DNA from: Symsagittifera roscoffensis | Lineage: Eukaryota > Xenacoelomorpha > Acoela > Convolutidae | DNA length: 64,000 nt | Assembly: GCF_963678635.1 (NCBI RefSeq) | Contig: NC_087062.1 | Coordinates: 12,382,670 to 12,446,669, forward strand | Direction of reading: 5' to 3' | Shown here: positions 11,783 to 22,613 of the stretch, piece after piece | How the letters are laid out: every line of letters begins with the position of its first letter | Position numbering within the stretch: the first letter of the stretch is position 1 | Translations under genes and position numbers: made by a program | Notes under the pieces: generated by a model | Database searches by the model: none | What the model saw: the letters and a program-made list of their open reading frames with translations, nothing else | What the model was told of the DNA's origin: nothing

Positions 11783-12105
11783 TAATTGAAATTGGTGTTT
11801 AGTAAAAAAAAAATACAGGATAAAAGTTAGACGATTGGCTCTTGAATTTTACATCTGCCACCAAATTGTTTGTTAAATTGATAATACTTTACCCCTAAAT
11901 TCCCCAGTTCTGACTAAATTTTCATGCAAAGTCAGCTCGAAAGCAAAAAACTATATAAAGCAGAAAGCAGGAACAACCTTGAAAAACAAAATATTCACAG
12001 AAAAAAAATGAAAAACTATATTGTAGAACCAGAAAAAGAAAGTATGAGAGATAGTGAAGAAGTTTTGATTTCATTTCATCTACCTTCTAAATCACGTTTA
12101 AAATT

Positions 12106-12978
12106 TTGAACCAAAAGGAAAAGAGTTCAATATTGAAAGAGGTTTTAACAAAAGTTATTATTAGCTATGTGAAGGGCATCTATGTTATTGATACAGATGC
12201 ATCAGTAGTGGCCATCTCAGGAATACTGACTGCATCAGGAGCAGGAATGGAATGGGAGAACAGTTCTCTGTCCCATTGCATATGGCAGTAAGGTGTTGCG
12301 TGACACTGAAATGAAGTATGGTGCACCAAAAGCAGAAATGTTTGCAGTAGTCACATTTGTGGAAAAGTACCGCGCATACTTAGGGAGCGCTCCTTTAAGT
12401 TACGCGTGGACAATAAAGCGTTATCCTGGTTGAAGACGTACTCGATGGACCAGAGCTACATTGGTCGGTGGATAGTCACATTAGACGGCTACCAAATGAT
12501 AATCGAGCACAGGATGCGCGATAAAGACCAAAATGCTGACAGCCTCAGCAAAAAGACTGAGTTCTACGAAAGACTTGAACAGAAGCAAGCCAATCAGGAG
12601 GAAATGAAGGAGGGGTTCTCGTTTCTGAATAAAGAAACTTATGAGACGCTACCCTTAACGAGATGGTTGGACAAATCTGGACACCCGATTCCGGGACACC
12701 CCGAGTTACCGGTAGAGAAGGCAGCGGAATTAAAGATCTTATCAAAGAAGGACCCGGTGGCTTTGAATCTGCTGCTACGCTCGAGCCTGGTCCAACAGGA
12801 ACCACCTCATTTGAACATAAACAGCCTCTCGTTGCTGGATAAAACGGTGCAGGTCACTCCGCAAAAGATGCGGATGCTGGGTGAATTGTTGGAGAGAGAA
12901 GTGACTAGAGATAACCCCGAGTGGGCAGCAGCCATGGCATCGCTAACAGTGGGCAGCAGCCATGGCATCGCTAATTGA
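12106..12978 (+). pseudogene. Ty3/gypsy subfamily A RNase H and linker, copy 1
   Basis: The first frame (12106-12291) carries the RNase H start YVIDTDASVVAISGIL, with the catalytic Asp of DTDAS. After a frameshift the DTEMKYGAPKAEMFAVV block is in another frame. A further shift leads to VDNKALSWLKTYSMDQSYIGRW in 12406-12978, the third catalytic-Asp block. The rest is the hydrophilic linker between RNase H and integrase. RNase H degrades the RNA strand during reverse transcription. The same frameshifts occur in all three copies, so the gene was dead before it was triplicated. It has no RT upstream and is truncated at the repeat boundary. Confidence 0.8.
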
Positions 12979-13280
12979 AATTGGTGTTTAGTAAAAAAAA
13001 ATACAGGATAAAAGTTAGACGATTGGCTCTTGAATTTTACATCTGCCACCAAATTGTTTGTTAAATTGATAATACTTTACCCCTAAATTCCCCAGTTCTG
13101 ACTAAATTTTCATGCAAAGTCAGCTCGAAAGCAAAAAACTATATAAAGCAGAAAGCAGGAACAACCTTGAAAAACAAAATATTCACAGAAAAAAATGAAA
13201 AACTACATTGTAGAACCAGAAAAAGAAAGTATGAGAGATAGTGAAGAAGTTTTGATTTCATTTCATCTACCTTCTAAATC

Positions 13281-14165
13281 ATGTTTAAAATTTTGAACCA
13301 AAAGGAAAAGAGTTCAATATTGAAAGAGGTTTTAACAAAAGTTATTATTAGCTATGTGAAGGGCATCTATGTTATTGATACAGATGCATCAGTAGTGGCC
13401 ATCTCAGGAATACTGACTGCATCAGGAGCAGGAATGGAATGGGAGAACAGTTCTCTGTCCCATTGCATATGGCAGTAAGGTGTTGCGTGACACTGAAATG
13501 AAGTATGGTGCACCAAAAGCAGAAATGTTTGCAGTAGTCACATTTGTGGAAAAGTACCGCGCATACTTAGGGAGCGCTCCTTTAAGTTACGCGTGGACAA
13601 TAAAGCGTTATCCTGGTTGAAGACGTACTCGATGGACCAGAGCTACATTGGTCGGTGGATAGTCACATTAGACGGCTACCAAATGATAATCGAGCACAGG
13701 ATGCGCGATAAAGACCAAAATGCTGACAGCCTCAGCAAGAAGACTGAGTTCTACGAAAGACTTGAACAGAAGCAAGCCAATCAGGAGGAAATGAAGGAGG
13801 GGTTCTCGTTTCTGAATAAAGAAACTTATGAGACGCTACCCTTAACGAGATGGTTGGACAAATCTGGACACCCGATTCCGGGACACCCCGAGTTACCGGT
13901 AGAGAAGGCAGCGGAATTAAAGATCTTATCAAAGAAGGACCCGGTGGCTTTGAATCTGCTGCTACGCTCGAACCTGGTCCAACAGGAACCACCTCATTTG
14001 AACATAAACAGCCTCTCGTTGCTGGATAAAACGGTGCAGGTCACTCCGCAAAAGATGCGGATGCTGGGTGAATTGTTGGAGAGAGAAGTGACTAGAGATA
14101 ACCCCGAGTGGGCAGCAGCCATGGCATTGCTAACAGTGGGCAGCAGCCATGGCATCGCTAATTGA
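13281..14165 (+). pseudogene. Ty3/gypsy subfamily A RNase H and linker, copy 2
   Basis: This is the second tandem copy of the preceding fragment. DTDAS is in frame 13281-13478 and the VDNKAL-to-linker part is in 13593-14165. It differs by a few substitutions, for example Ser to Asn in the LLLRSNLV segment relative to copy 1, and Met-Ala-Leu instead of Met-Ala-Ser near its end. A change just upstream opens a slightly longer first frame. It carries the same inherited frameshifts and is not translatable as a domain. Confidence 0.8.
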
Positions 14166-14482
14166 AATTGGTGTTTAGTAAAAAAAAAAATACAGGATAA
14201 AAGTTAGACGATTGGCTCTTGAATTTTACATCTGCCACCAAATTGTTTGTTAAATTGATAATACTTTACCCCTAAATTCCCCAGTTCTGACTAAATTTTC
14301 ATGCAAAGTCAGCTCGAAAGCAAAAAACTATATAAAGCAGAAAGCAGGAACAACCTTGAAAAACTAAATATTCACAGAAAAAAAATGAAAAACTATATTG
14401 TAGAACCAGAAAAAGAAAGTATGAGAGATAGTGAAGAAGTTTTGATTTCATTTCATCTACCTTCTAAATCACGTTTAAAATT

Positions 14483-15595
14483 TTGAACCAAAAGGAAAAG
14501 AGTTCAATATTGAAAGAGGTTTTAACAAAAGTTATTATTAGCTATGTGAAGGGCATCTATGTTATTGATACAGATGCATCAGTAGTGGCCATCTCAGGAA
14601 TACTGACTGCATCAGGAGCAGGAATGGAATGGGAGAACAGTTCTCTGTCCCATTGCATATGGCAGTAAGGTGTTGCGTGACACTGAAATGAAGTATGGTG
14701 CACCAAAAGCAGAAATGTTTGCAGTAGTCACATTTGTGGAAAAGTACCGCGCATACTTAGGGAGCGCTCCTTTAAGTTACGCGTGGACAATAAAGCGTTA
14801 TCCTGGTTGAAGACGTACTCGATGGACCAGAGCTACATTGGTCGGTGGATAGTCACATTAGACGGCTACCAAATGATAATCGAGCACAGGATGCGCGATA
14901 AAGACCAAAATGCTGACAGCCTCAGCAAGAAGACTGAGTTCTACGAAAGACTTGAACAGAAGCAAGCCAATCAGGAGGAAATGAAGGAGGGGTTCTCGTT
15001 TCTGAATAAAGAAACTTATGAGACGCTACCCTTAACGAGATGGTTGGACAAATCTGGACACCCGATTCCGGGACACCCCGAGTTACCGGTAGAGAAGGCA
15101 GCGGAATTAAAGATCTTATCAAAGAAGGACCCGGTGGCTTTGAATCTGCTGCTACGCTCGAACCTGGTCCAACAGGAACCACCTCATTTGAACATAAACA
15201 GCCTCTCGTTGCTGGATAAAACGGTGCAGGTCACTCCGCAAAAGATGCGGATGCTGGGTGAATTGTTGGAGAGAGAAGTGACTAGAGATAACCCCGAGTG
15301 GGCAGCAGCCATGGCATCGCTAACAGTCAGTGAGAAAGTAAAGATTATGCCATCAAGACGTCAACACAGAGAAAATGAAAGGGATTGTAAGACCAGAGTT
15401 CAGCAACTAGTGTCCTCGATACCCCAAAGCGTCACGACAAGTACATCATATAAACGGAAAGAACAGATGAATGGGACACAGAGGAAAGTTATCACTTTTA
15501 AGGATCCGGATCGGAAAGGCGAAGAGGTTGAACAAAACCTGGGGCAAGAAAATAGGTCCGGTGAGAAGGTCGTTGATGGGAGCACGCAAGTTTAA
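14483..15595 (+). pseudogene. Ty3/gypsy subfamily A RNase H and linker, copy 3, extended
   Basis: Third copy, and the only one that reads on past the repeat boundary. Frame 14783-15595 (270 codons) goes from VDNKALSWLKTYSM through the linker into a Lys/Arg/Glu-rich segment that precedes the integrase. A frameshift near 15,570-15,600 ends it; the following sequence resumes in another frame. The layout matches the linker of the subfamily B element on the opposite strand (29,730-28,486), which supports assignment to the same Pol region. Confidence 0.75.
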
Positions 15596-15599
15596 CAAC

Positions 15600-16913
15600 A
15601 ACACGCAGGACAGAAAGTCTGTCCGGGGAGTCAGGTGTAGAGGAAAGTGTTCAAGGTGAGGAGCAAGACCTGGAGGATAAAATTTTATCCCGGGAGTTCA
15701 GATGGATGAGCAGAGCGCAAAAATCTGATGCCGAAGAAGAAACATACTCATTGACAGATTCTTCCGTTGATGACAACTCGAGGAATTCAAAATTGACACT
15801 TACTCAGACAGGAACTCGAGCACAGGATCGGAATTGTCAGAGCTAGTGATCCACACGTTGCTAGTGGAGACTCGAGCAAGAGATCTGGACAGAGAGTTAC
15901 ATCAAGACCCTGAAGGTGATCGTTACCTGCTACGTAGCGAAACAACCTTTGACAACGCAGCGGATGATCTAGAAACAATAGCGGTATCGAAGCGATCGAT
16001 GAGTTTGTTGCATCAGAAAAAAGTGGTCAGGATTGATCTTCAACGCTTCAGACAAGAGACAGAGCCCTTGGTGAAAATTTGGTGCGTGAAGATGGAAGAT
16101 GACACGCATCAGCCAGATGAAACGAATAGTCATTTGAGGGTCACGAAGACGTACTTGAAGGCGAGATACAGACTGTCAGACCTACTAGGAGCACAGAGAA
16201 ATGGCCGCACGACTAACAGCTTGAAAAGATGGATCGAAAATGGAACACCAGACAAAGGTGAAATGGACAAAGATAGTTATCGTTTTCTGAGACAGAACTT
16301 TATGCAGAAAGAGGGAAGGTTATATCTGAACAAGGACGGGATCGTGGCTTGCAAGAGAAGAAAAGAAGACAAAGTCCTGTACAAATATAACGCGATGGTG
16401 TTGCCGCAACTCTATCAGACAGAATTTTTATTCAGGTCGCATAATCAGATGGGCCATCAGGGAATCGACAAAGTATACTAGAGAATCCTGAAGCGCTTTG
16501 AGTGGCCTGGAATGAAAAAGGCATGCGAGAAGTGGGTAACAGCATGTCTGTCACGCCAACAGGTCAAGGGTCCAAGGAAATTGCAATTTCCCTTGCAGTC
16601 GATCGAGTCATCTGAATTAAACGAGGTGGTGCAGATTGACCACCAGAAAATATTTATGACAGACAGTGGCTATAATCAGGTCTTGGTCATGATAGACCAC
16701 TTCACGAAGTATGCAGAGGCTGTGCCCTGCATAACTGCCTCAGCAGAAGAGACGTGCGATCATCTAAGCAATATGTGGATAGCGAGACATGGTTGTCCGA
16801 CGACGTTTCAATCCGATAATGGAACAGCTTTCGAGGGAGAACTTACGAAAGAGCTCTTGAGGCGTTCACAGGTGGCTCAAGCTCACTCCACGACATACCA
16901 TCCCCAGGTTTAG
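15600..16913 (+). pseudogene. Ty3/gypsy subfamily A integrase, copy 1
   Basis: After a hydrophilic linker (15834-16140) comes the H2C2 zinc-binding module LFRSHNQMGHQGIDK. A stop (TAG at 16479-16481) stands where subfamily B has Gln. The second half of the module reads ACLSRQQ, so its last Cys is Arg. The catalytic core follows at 16512-16913: QIDHQKI (first Asp), the MIDHFTKYAEAVP strand and QSDNGTAFEGE (second Asp). At YHPQ a small deletion shifts the frame, so the third catalytic residue, the Glu of GLVE, is out of frame. Integrase joins cDNA to host DNA. This copy is dead. Confidence 0.85.
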
Positions 16914-17513
16914 TGGAAAAGAAAAATCGAACGTTGGTGTCGATGTGAGGGTATATTGTTCCAGGTACATGACCAATTGGGACAGATACCTTCCACAGGT
17001 GATGGGAGCTCACAACAGCATGCAACACTCCACCACTGGAGTTAGTCCACATATCATGTTAACCGGTCACGAGAAGTCTTTGCCCTTGAATTTCTGTTAC
17101 CCAGAGTATGAAGGGAAGAAAACATCACCACAAGTCTATAAGGGATGCGACTAGACGTCAGCAAGATCTAAACGACATGTGTAGACGGAAGACGCAGCAG
17201 GCACAGGCAAGATAGAGGAAAAGTTCGACAAAAAAGCAGCTGGTGCAAAAGCTTACTCGGTGGGAGACTACATATGGGTATTTCAAAACGTTATATCAAC
17301 GAAAGGAACGAAAAAGCTCCTAAAAAATGGACGGGACCCTTCATGATTACGGAAGTGCACCAGGAGGGAAGTTTTTATAGACGGAGTACCGTCACGACTC
17401 AAGATATAGACCGTAAGAGCATGAAATACATAAAAACTAAAAGGGATGATCCTTCCTGGGCTGCCCAGGAAGGGCAATTACTCATTACTGCATCCAACGT
17501 CGATTAAATACCC
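16914..17513 (+). pseudogene. Subfamily A integrase C-terminus, copy 1, with 0.61-kb internal deletion
   Basis: Frames 16945-17154 and 17274-17513 hold YCSRYMT-W-RYLPQV, QHSTTGVSPH and the GPY/F-type module KKWTGPFMITEVHQEGSFYR. Immediately after the AGTACC codons near 17,388 the sequence jumps to GTCACGACTC. Copy 2 has about 610 bp more here (22,181-22,791), including the acidic Pol tail. So copy 1 lost the region between the GPY/F module and the linker before the macro-like domain. It ends at a stop at 17505-17507. Confidence 0.8.
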
Positions 17514-18060
17514 GGTATGCGATGGACGGGGATGTCGATGGATATTTTTGTCCGGGGAGTGGGGATAGGACCTAGAAACGGGAAGTAGGCGGAAATAGGC
17601 GAGGACCCCAAGAAGGTAGCGGAAATAGGCGAGGACCCTAAGAAACCGGACATAAGAAGAGTAGTTGAGTAATATTTTAACCTGCCAAATGAATACTCAA
17701 GTAGCATAATTTTCACAGATAGCGATTTTATACTTACAAATAGGACATGTTCGATAGCAATCACAGCGGACATGAGTTTTAGGACAGCGTTAGCAGCGGA
17801 TTTTAAGAGAATATATAAAAAAAAACAGAATTCTTTTGGAAGCAAAGACTACGAATAGGAGGTGTAGCAGCCTTGCCTCCGGTGGCGTCGCCAATACCGG
17901 GAATGTATCTATGCTTTTTGGTGACGAGGGAGACGGAGAAGCAGCATGTGGACCCGGAAAACCTAGTCTTGTCCTTGACGAGACTGAGAGACTTCCTCAC
18001 TCGAGAATTACCGTACCACTTGAGAATTACCGTACCACTTGAGAATTAGCGTACCAACTT
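17514..18060 (+). pseudogene. Subfamily A Pol C-terminal macro-like domain, copy 1
   Basis: This continues the integrase frame through stops. MDIFVRGVGIG is followed by a repeated aggcggaaataggcgaggacc tract, then TDSDFIL and the macro-domain-like block AITADMSFR-ALAADFKR. It then reads IGGVA, GMYLCFLVTRE and LTRLRDFLTRE. In macro domains these match the strand before the ADP-ribose loop, the first helix, the YLVTK strand and the following helix. An A-run at 17,818-17,824 changes frame. The domain is cut after the LTRLRDFL helix, replaced by tandem gaattaccgtaccacttga units (about 18,004-18,045). Confidence 0.6.
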
Positions 18061-18471
18061 GAGTGCTTGAGAATTAACTTCTTCAAGTGTTGTTTGACTG
18101 TGGGTTCGTTTGAGACCTTCTTTTTTTTTCAGTTGAGTATAGTTGGGTAGTCAATTTGACTTTACCAAATCAATCTGAAAATAAAACCTGATCTTTAGAC
18201 TGACATGCTATGTTCCTAACCTAAAACCCCCACTGCCATTAAAGTTAAAACCTTATCCTTTTCGTTCTACTAAAAAAAAACAATTCAATTGGAAGGTTTC
18301 TAAGAGCATGAAGATTCATTTTATGTTTTAGCACCATCAATCATTTAAAAATTAATTGTCATGCCAATCACTTTTAAGATCCTTTTACCTGTTCCGTACC
18401 CCAACACCTAACTTGAGATCCCTTTATGCCCAACTCAAGACCCCCATGTACCTGACTTAGGCAATACTCAG
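18061..18471. other. Noncoding junction between + and - gypsy elements (unit 1)
   Basis: About 410 bp of pyrimidine-rich DNA separates the + strand element tail from the - strand element tail. The same segment recurs at about 23,453-23,870 and 25,651-26,050. It contains cttcttttttttcag, ctaacctaaaaccccc and tcaagacccccatg. It may hold LTR or polypurine-tract remnants of one or both elements, but I found no second copy that would prove an LTR. Confidence 0.45.
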
Positions 18472-19382
18472 CTAGTATTTCTTGTGCAGATGTACCATTA
18501 TCTCCAGTTTTGCGAAGACCACGTGTAGGATAGCATATAGTTCCCTTGGGCTCAGCTTGCCCCTGTTCGGATCATAGACCGGCATTGAGACCTCCGTTAT
18601 TCTTCTTTCGATCATGAAGTCCCGCAGTCTCGTTAGTGCCAACATTACGTGTTCAGAATCGGTCGTGTTCCTCTCACTGACCCTTGTCACTAAGAAGCAC
18701 AGGTATTTCCTGGGACTTGTGCTACTGATGGTGGAAGCGCAGCCATCCCCCCCCCCAGCCCCGGTATCTGTCTAAACAGAAACTCCACGTTCTGGTACTC
18801 TCTCTTGAAGTCGGCCTCCTGTCACCGAAAGCATTTGAAACTCATGTCCGCCGTGATACAGATTGCGCTAGTCCTGTCTGACAGAATGAAGTCGCTATCC
18901 GTTATCAAGATGTTCTCCGAGTATTCGTTGGGTATTTCAAACTTCGTTTTGAAATTCCGTCCTATGGTAGGCTCAGCCTCCTCCCCATCCAGTTCCAGTC
19001 CGCTCGTTTTTCTCACTTCCCTGAGTTTCTTTATCATCAAATTTTCGTTGTGGGTAAGTCCTACCCCCACTCCCTGGACAAAAATATTTATCGACGTCCC
19101 CGTCGATGGTTCTGGGTATAAATTATCTGGTGAAAACTCGAGCGGCCTGTGTGTTGCTGTCCAGCCGAAGAGGGGATCCTCCGTTTTCATGTGTTTTTCC
19201 GCTGATACGTCAACTTGTTGTATGCTTTGACCTTCGCCGCTTCCGTTCGTGACATCGCGCATCCATTCTAATATCCTCAAGTTCGTATTCTCCCTCCTCT
19301 CTATCTCGCTCTGTTCCAAATCTGTCTCCCGTTCTGGTGTCGAGTAGTCTTCCTGCGGGTATTGTTCTTTATCATTGATAAT
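18472..19382 (-). pseudogene. Subfamily B Pol C-terminal macro-like domain, duplicate copy
   Basis: Duplicate of the domain at 26,051-26,949. Segment 19319-18822 carries LRILEWMRDV, GTSINIFVQGVGVGL, TDSDFIL and CITADMSF. After a short divergent stretch and frame changes, 18690-18472 carries VMLALTRLRDFMIER, EVSMPVYDPNRGKLS and VVFAKLEIMVHLHKKY. In this copy the frame is open from the integrase stop (19383-19385) into the domain (66 nt, 22 codons). A single stop therefore separates it from Pol, which supports an original continuous polyprotein. Deletions near 18,780-18,830 and the C-run near 18,750 break it. Confidence 0.6.
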
Positions 19383-20478
19383 TTACCATTCATCATCGGC
19401 TGCCAGTTTGTCCACACTTAGTAGCTCTTTGCTTAGGTCATCGGGCTGTATCTTATCAATCAGGAAATCATCTCCGTACCTGTTGAACCTCATGCCTGTC
19501 CGTTTGCGATTGCCACTCCTTGTCCCCGATGGTATTGGTAAGTCTGGTTCTGTCCACTTCGGCACCTCACCCTGCTCCGGATCGTTCCAGTCTTCTTCCA
19601 CAAAGGATTCCGCCTTAGTGTCCGCTTCTATCTTTTCATTGTCATCCAAACTCAAGTTCTCGTTGCCATCATTTTTCTCTGTGGTGCCTCTTTTGTTCAC
19701 TTCACACGCTGGCTCCACCAGTAGGTACTCAAGTCCCTCCATGTCCTGTGGTATACACCAGTCCTCTGGGGATGGGACGTGAGGCTTCAGATTTTCAAAA
19801 TGTGCTGCTGGCCCCGTACTCAAGCGGTAGAACCGTCCTTGTTGATGTACTTCCGTTAAAATGAATGGTCCTCTCCATTTCTTAAGTAGTTTCTTTGTCC
19901 CCTTGGGCGGTATGACATTCTGGAAGACCCACTCATACTGGCCCATTTCATATGGCTTCGCCTGTAATATCTTTTCATCATATTTCTTGCGTTGTCTCAT
20001 TTGTGCTTGCGCAGTGTTCCTCCTGCATAGCTCGTTTAGTTCCTGCTGTCTCCTGATCGCTTCTTTCACATAGGCTTGAGGCGACGTCCTCTTCCCTTCG
20101 TATTCCAGGTAAAAGAACGTCAGGGGCATTGCTCTCTCCCTGCCCGTAAACATCATGAAAGGACTGATGCCCGTTGTTGAGTGTTGCGTACTGTTGTAGG
20201 CCCCTACGACTTGCGGCAGATATTTATCCCAGTCACTCATGTATCTTGAGCAGTATACCCTCAACATATTCACCAACGTTCTATTCTGTCTCTCTACCAG
20301 CCCGTTGGTCTGAGGATGGTAGGTTGTCGAGTGTGCTTGAGCAATGTGTGACCTCTTCATCAATTCTTTTGTCAAGTCCCCCACAAAAGCTTTGCCGTTG
20401 TATGACTGAAAAGTCATTGGACAACCATATTGTGATATCCAATGCGTTATCAGGTGGTCACAAGTCTCCTCTGCTGAC
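19383..20478 (-). pseudogene. Subfamily B integrase core end and C-terminus, duplicate copy
   Basis: The open frame (nominally to 20600; gypsy-derived from about 20,478) starts within the integrase core and keeps HSTTYHPQTNGLVERQNR with the catalytic Glu, YCSRYMSDWDKYLPQVVG, the GPY/F module KKWRGPFILTEVHQQGRFYR, an acidic tail and GDDFLIDKIQ. The second catalytic residue is changed: QSYNG instead of QSDNG, so Asp is Tyr. The first catalytic Asp lies beyond the duplication breakpoint. The residues before SAEETCDH come from unrelated sequence across the junction. It is intact as a frame but cannot encode an integrase. Confidence 0.8.
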
Positions 20479-20490
20479 CTGGAGGATAAA

Positions 20491-21703
20491 GACCTGGAGG
20501 ATAAAATTTTATCTCGGGAGTTCAGATGGATGAGCAGAGCGCAAAAATCTGATGCCGAAGAAGAAACATACTCATTGACAGATTCTTCCGTTGATGACAA
20601 CTCGAGGAATTCAAAATTGACACTTACTCAGACAGGAACTTGAGCACAGGATCGGAATTGTCAGAGCTAGTGATCCACACGTTGCTAGTGGAGACTCGAG
20701 CAAGAGATCTGTACAGAGAGTTACATCAAGACCCTGAAGGTGATCGTTACCTGCTACGTAGCGAAACAACCTTTGACAACGCAGCGGATGATCTAGAAAC
20801 AATAGCGGTATCGAAGCGATCGATGAGTTTGTTGCATCAGAAAAAAGTGGTCAGGACTGATCTTCAACGCTTCAGACAAGAAACAGAGCCCTTGGTGAAA
20901 ATTTGGTGCGTGAAAATGGAAGATGACACGCATCAGCCAGATGAAACGAATAGTCATTTGAGGGTCACGAAGACGTACTGCGGAAGAGAAATGGCCGCAC
21001 GACTAACAGCTTGAAAAGATGGATCGAAAATGGAACACCAGACAAAGGTGAAATGGACAAAGATAGTTATCGTTTTCTGAGACAGAACTTTATGCAGAAA
21101 GAGGGAAGGTTATATCTGAACAAGGACGGGATCGTGGCTTGCAAGAGAAGAAAAGAAGACAAAGTCCTCTACAAATATAACGCGATGGTGTTGCCGCAAC
21201 TCTATCAGACAGAATTTTTATTCAGGTCGCATAATCAGATGGGCCATCAGGGAATCGACAAAGTATACTAGAGGATCCTGAAGCGCTTTGAGTGGCCTGG
21301 AATGAAAAAGGCATGCGAGAAGTGGGTAACAGCATGTCTGTCACGCCAACAGGTCAAGGGTCCAAGGAAATTGCAATTTCCCTTGCAGTCGATCGAGTCA
21401 TCTGAATTAAACGAGGTGGTGCAGATTGACCACCAGAAAATATTTATGACAGGCAGTGGCTATAATCAGGTCTTGGTCATGATAGACCACTTCACGAAGT
21501 ATGCAGAGGCTGTGCCCTGCATAACTGCCTCAGCAGAAGAGACGTGCGATCATCTAAGCAATATGTGGATAGCGAGACATGGTTGTCCGACGACGTTTCA
21601 ATCCGATAATGGAACAGCTTTCGAGGGAGAACTTACGAAAGAGCTCTTGAGGCGTTCACAGGTGGCTCAAGCTCACTCCACGACATACCATCCCCAGGTT
21701 TAG
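20491..21703 (+). pseudogene. Subfamily A integrase, copy 2
   Basis: Near-identical to 15,667-16,913 and with the same fatal lesions: the TAG replacing Gln after GIDKVY (21,269-21,271), the Cys-to-Arg change in ACLSRQQ, and the YHPQ frameshift that displaces the catalytic Glu. It differs by a small deletion/frameshift near 20,980-21,010, which splits the linker from the H2C2 part, and by an Asp-to-Gly change in MTGSGYN. The shared lesions show it was copied after inactivation. Confidence 0.85.
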
Positions 21704-22613
21704 TGGAAAAGAAAAATCGAACGTTGGTGTCGATGTGAGGGTATATTGTTCCAGGTACATGACCGATTGGGACAGATACCTTCCACAGGTGATGGGAGCT
21801 CCCAACAGCATGCAACACTCCACCACTGGAGTTAGTCCACATATGATGTTAACCGGTCACGAGAAGTCTTTGCCCTTGAATTTCTTTTACCCAGAGTATG
21901 AAGGGAAGAAAACATCACCACAAGTCTATAAGGGATGGGACTAGACGTCAGCAAGATCTAAACGACATGTGTAGACGGAAGACGCAGCAGGCACAGGCAA
22001 GATAGAGGAAAAGTTCGACAAAAAAGCAGCTGGTGCAAAAGCGTACTCGGTGGGAGACTACATATGGGTATTTCAAAACGTTATATCAACGAAAGGAACG
22101 AAAAAGCTCCTAAAAAATGGACGGGACCCTTCATGATTACGGAAGTGCACCAGGAGGGAAGTTTTTATAGACGGAGTACCGGCCGAGCCGCTCACTACGA
22201 AAACACTAAGCCACACAACCCATCGATGGAAGACTGGTGTATACCTGCAGACATGGAAGAGGGTGATTATCTGATGATGGATTCTGCCTGTGAGGTCAAT
22301 GAAACGGGCACCAAGGAAAAGAATGGTAGGAATGAGGTTGTAGAGGAAGAGTCAAGTCCACCACTGGACCTGGATCTCAACGAGGTGAGTGGAGCAGATG
22401 AAGAAACCTTACTCTACGCAGAAGAGGACTGGCAAGACCTCGAACAGATGGAGGTCCCCAAGAATTTGGAACCAGTTCATCCGTTTACCATACAGACTCG
22501 ATAGAGTGACAGGACAAGACTCACGAAGAAATACAACCTTTACGGAGATGACTTCATAGTAGACAGAATGGATCTGAAGAAGATAGTGGAAGAATTGGTG
22601 GGTCTAGAATAAA
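21704..22613 (+). pseudogene. Subfamily A integrase C-terminus and acidic tail, copy 2
   Basis: Frames 21735-21944 and 22064-22504 hold YCSRYMTDWDRYLPQV, the GPY/F module (KKWTGPFMITEVHQEG) and a Glu/Asp-rich tail (NPSMEDWCIPADMEEGDYL...). A TAG at 22502-22504 and another stop at 22611-22613 interrupt one frame that continues, after exactly 38 codons, into the next domain (22619). The tail aligns with DDFLIDKIQ of subfamily B (here DDFIVDRMD). The 22,181-22,791 segment is the piece missing from copy 1. Confidence 0.8.

Larger units (their letters stand above)
11783..15327 (+). repeat. Tandem triplication, about 1.19-kb unit, of gypsy RNase H fragment
   Basis: Units start at 11783, 12972 and 14159 (periods 1189 and 1187 bp) and are almost identical, estimated above 98 percent. 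Each holds about 330 bp of AT-rich DNA and then the RNase H/linker part of subfamily A Pol. At the first junction a 27-bp sequence appears twice in a row (12920-12946 and 12948-12974), and the same doubling recurs at the second junction near 14107-14161. The third unit continues into downstream Pol sequence instead. The event is recent and postdates the frameshifts shared by all copies. Confidence 0.9.
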
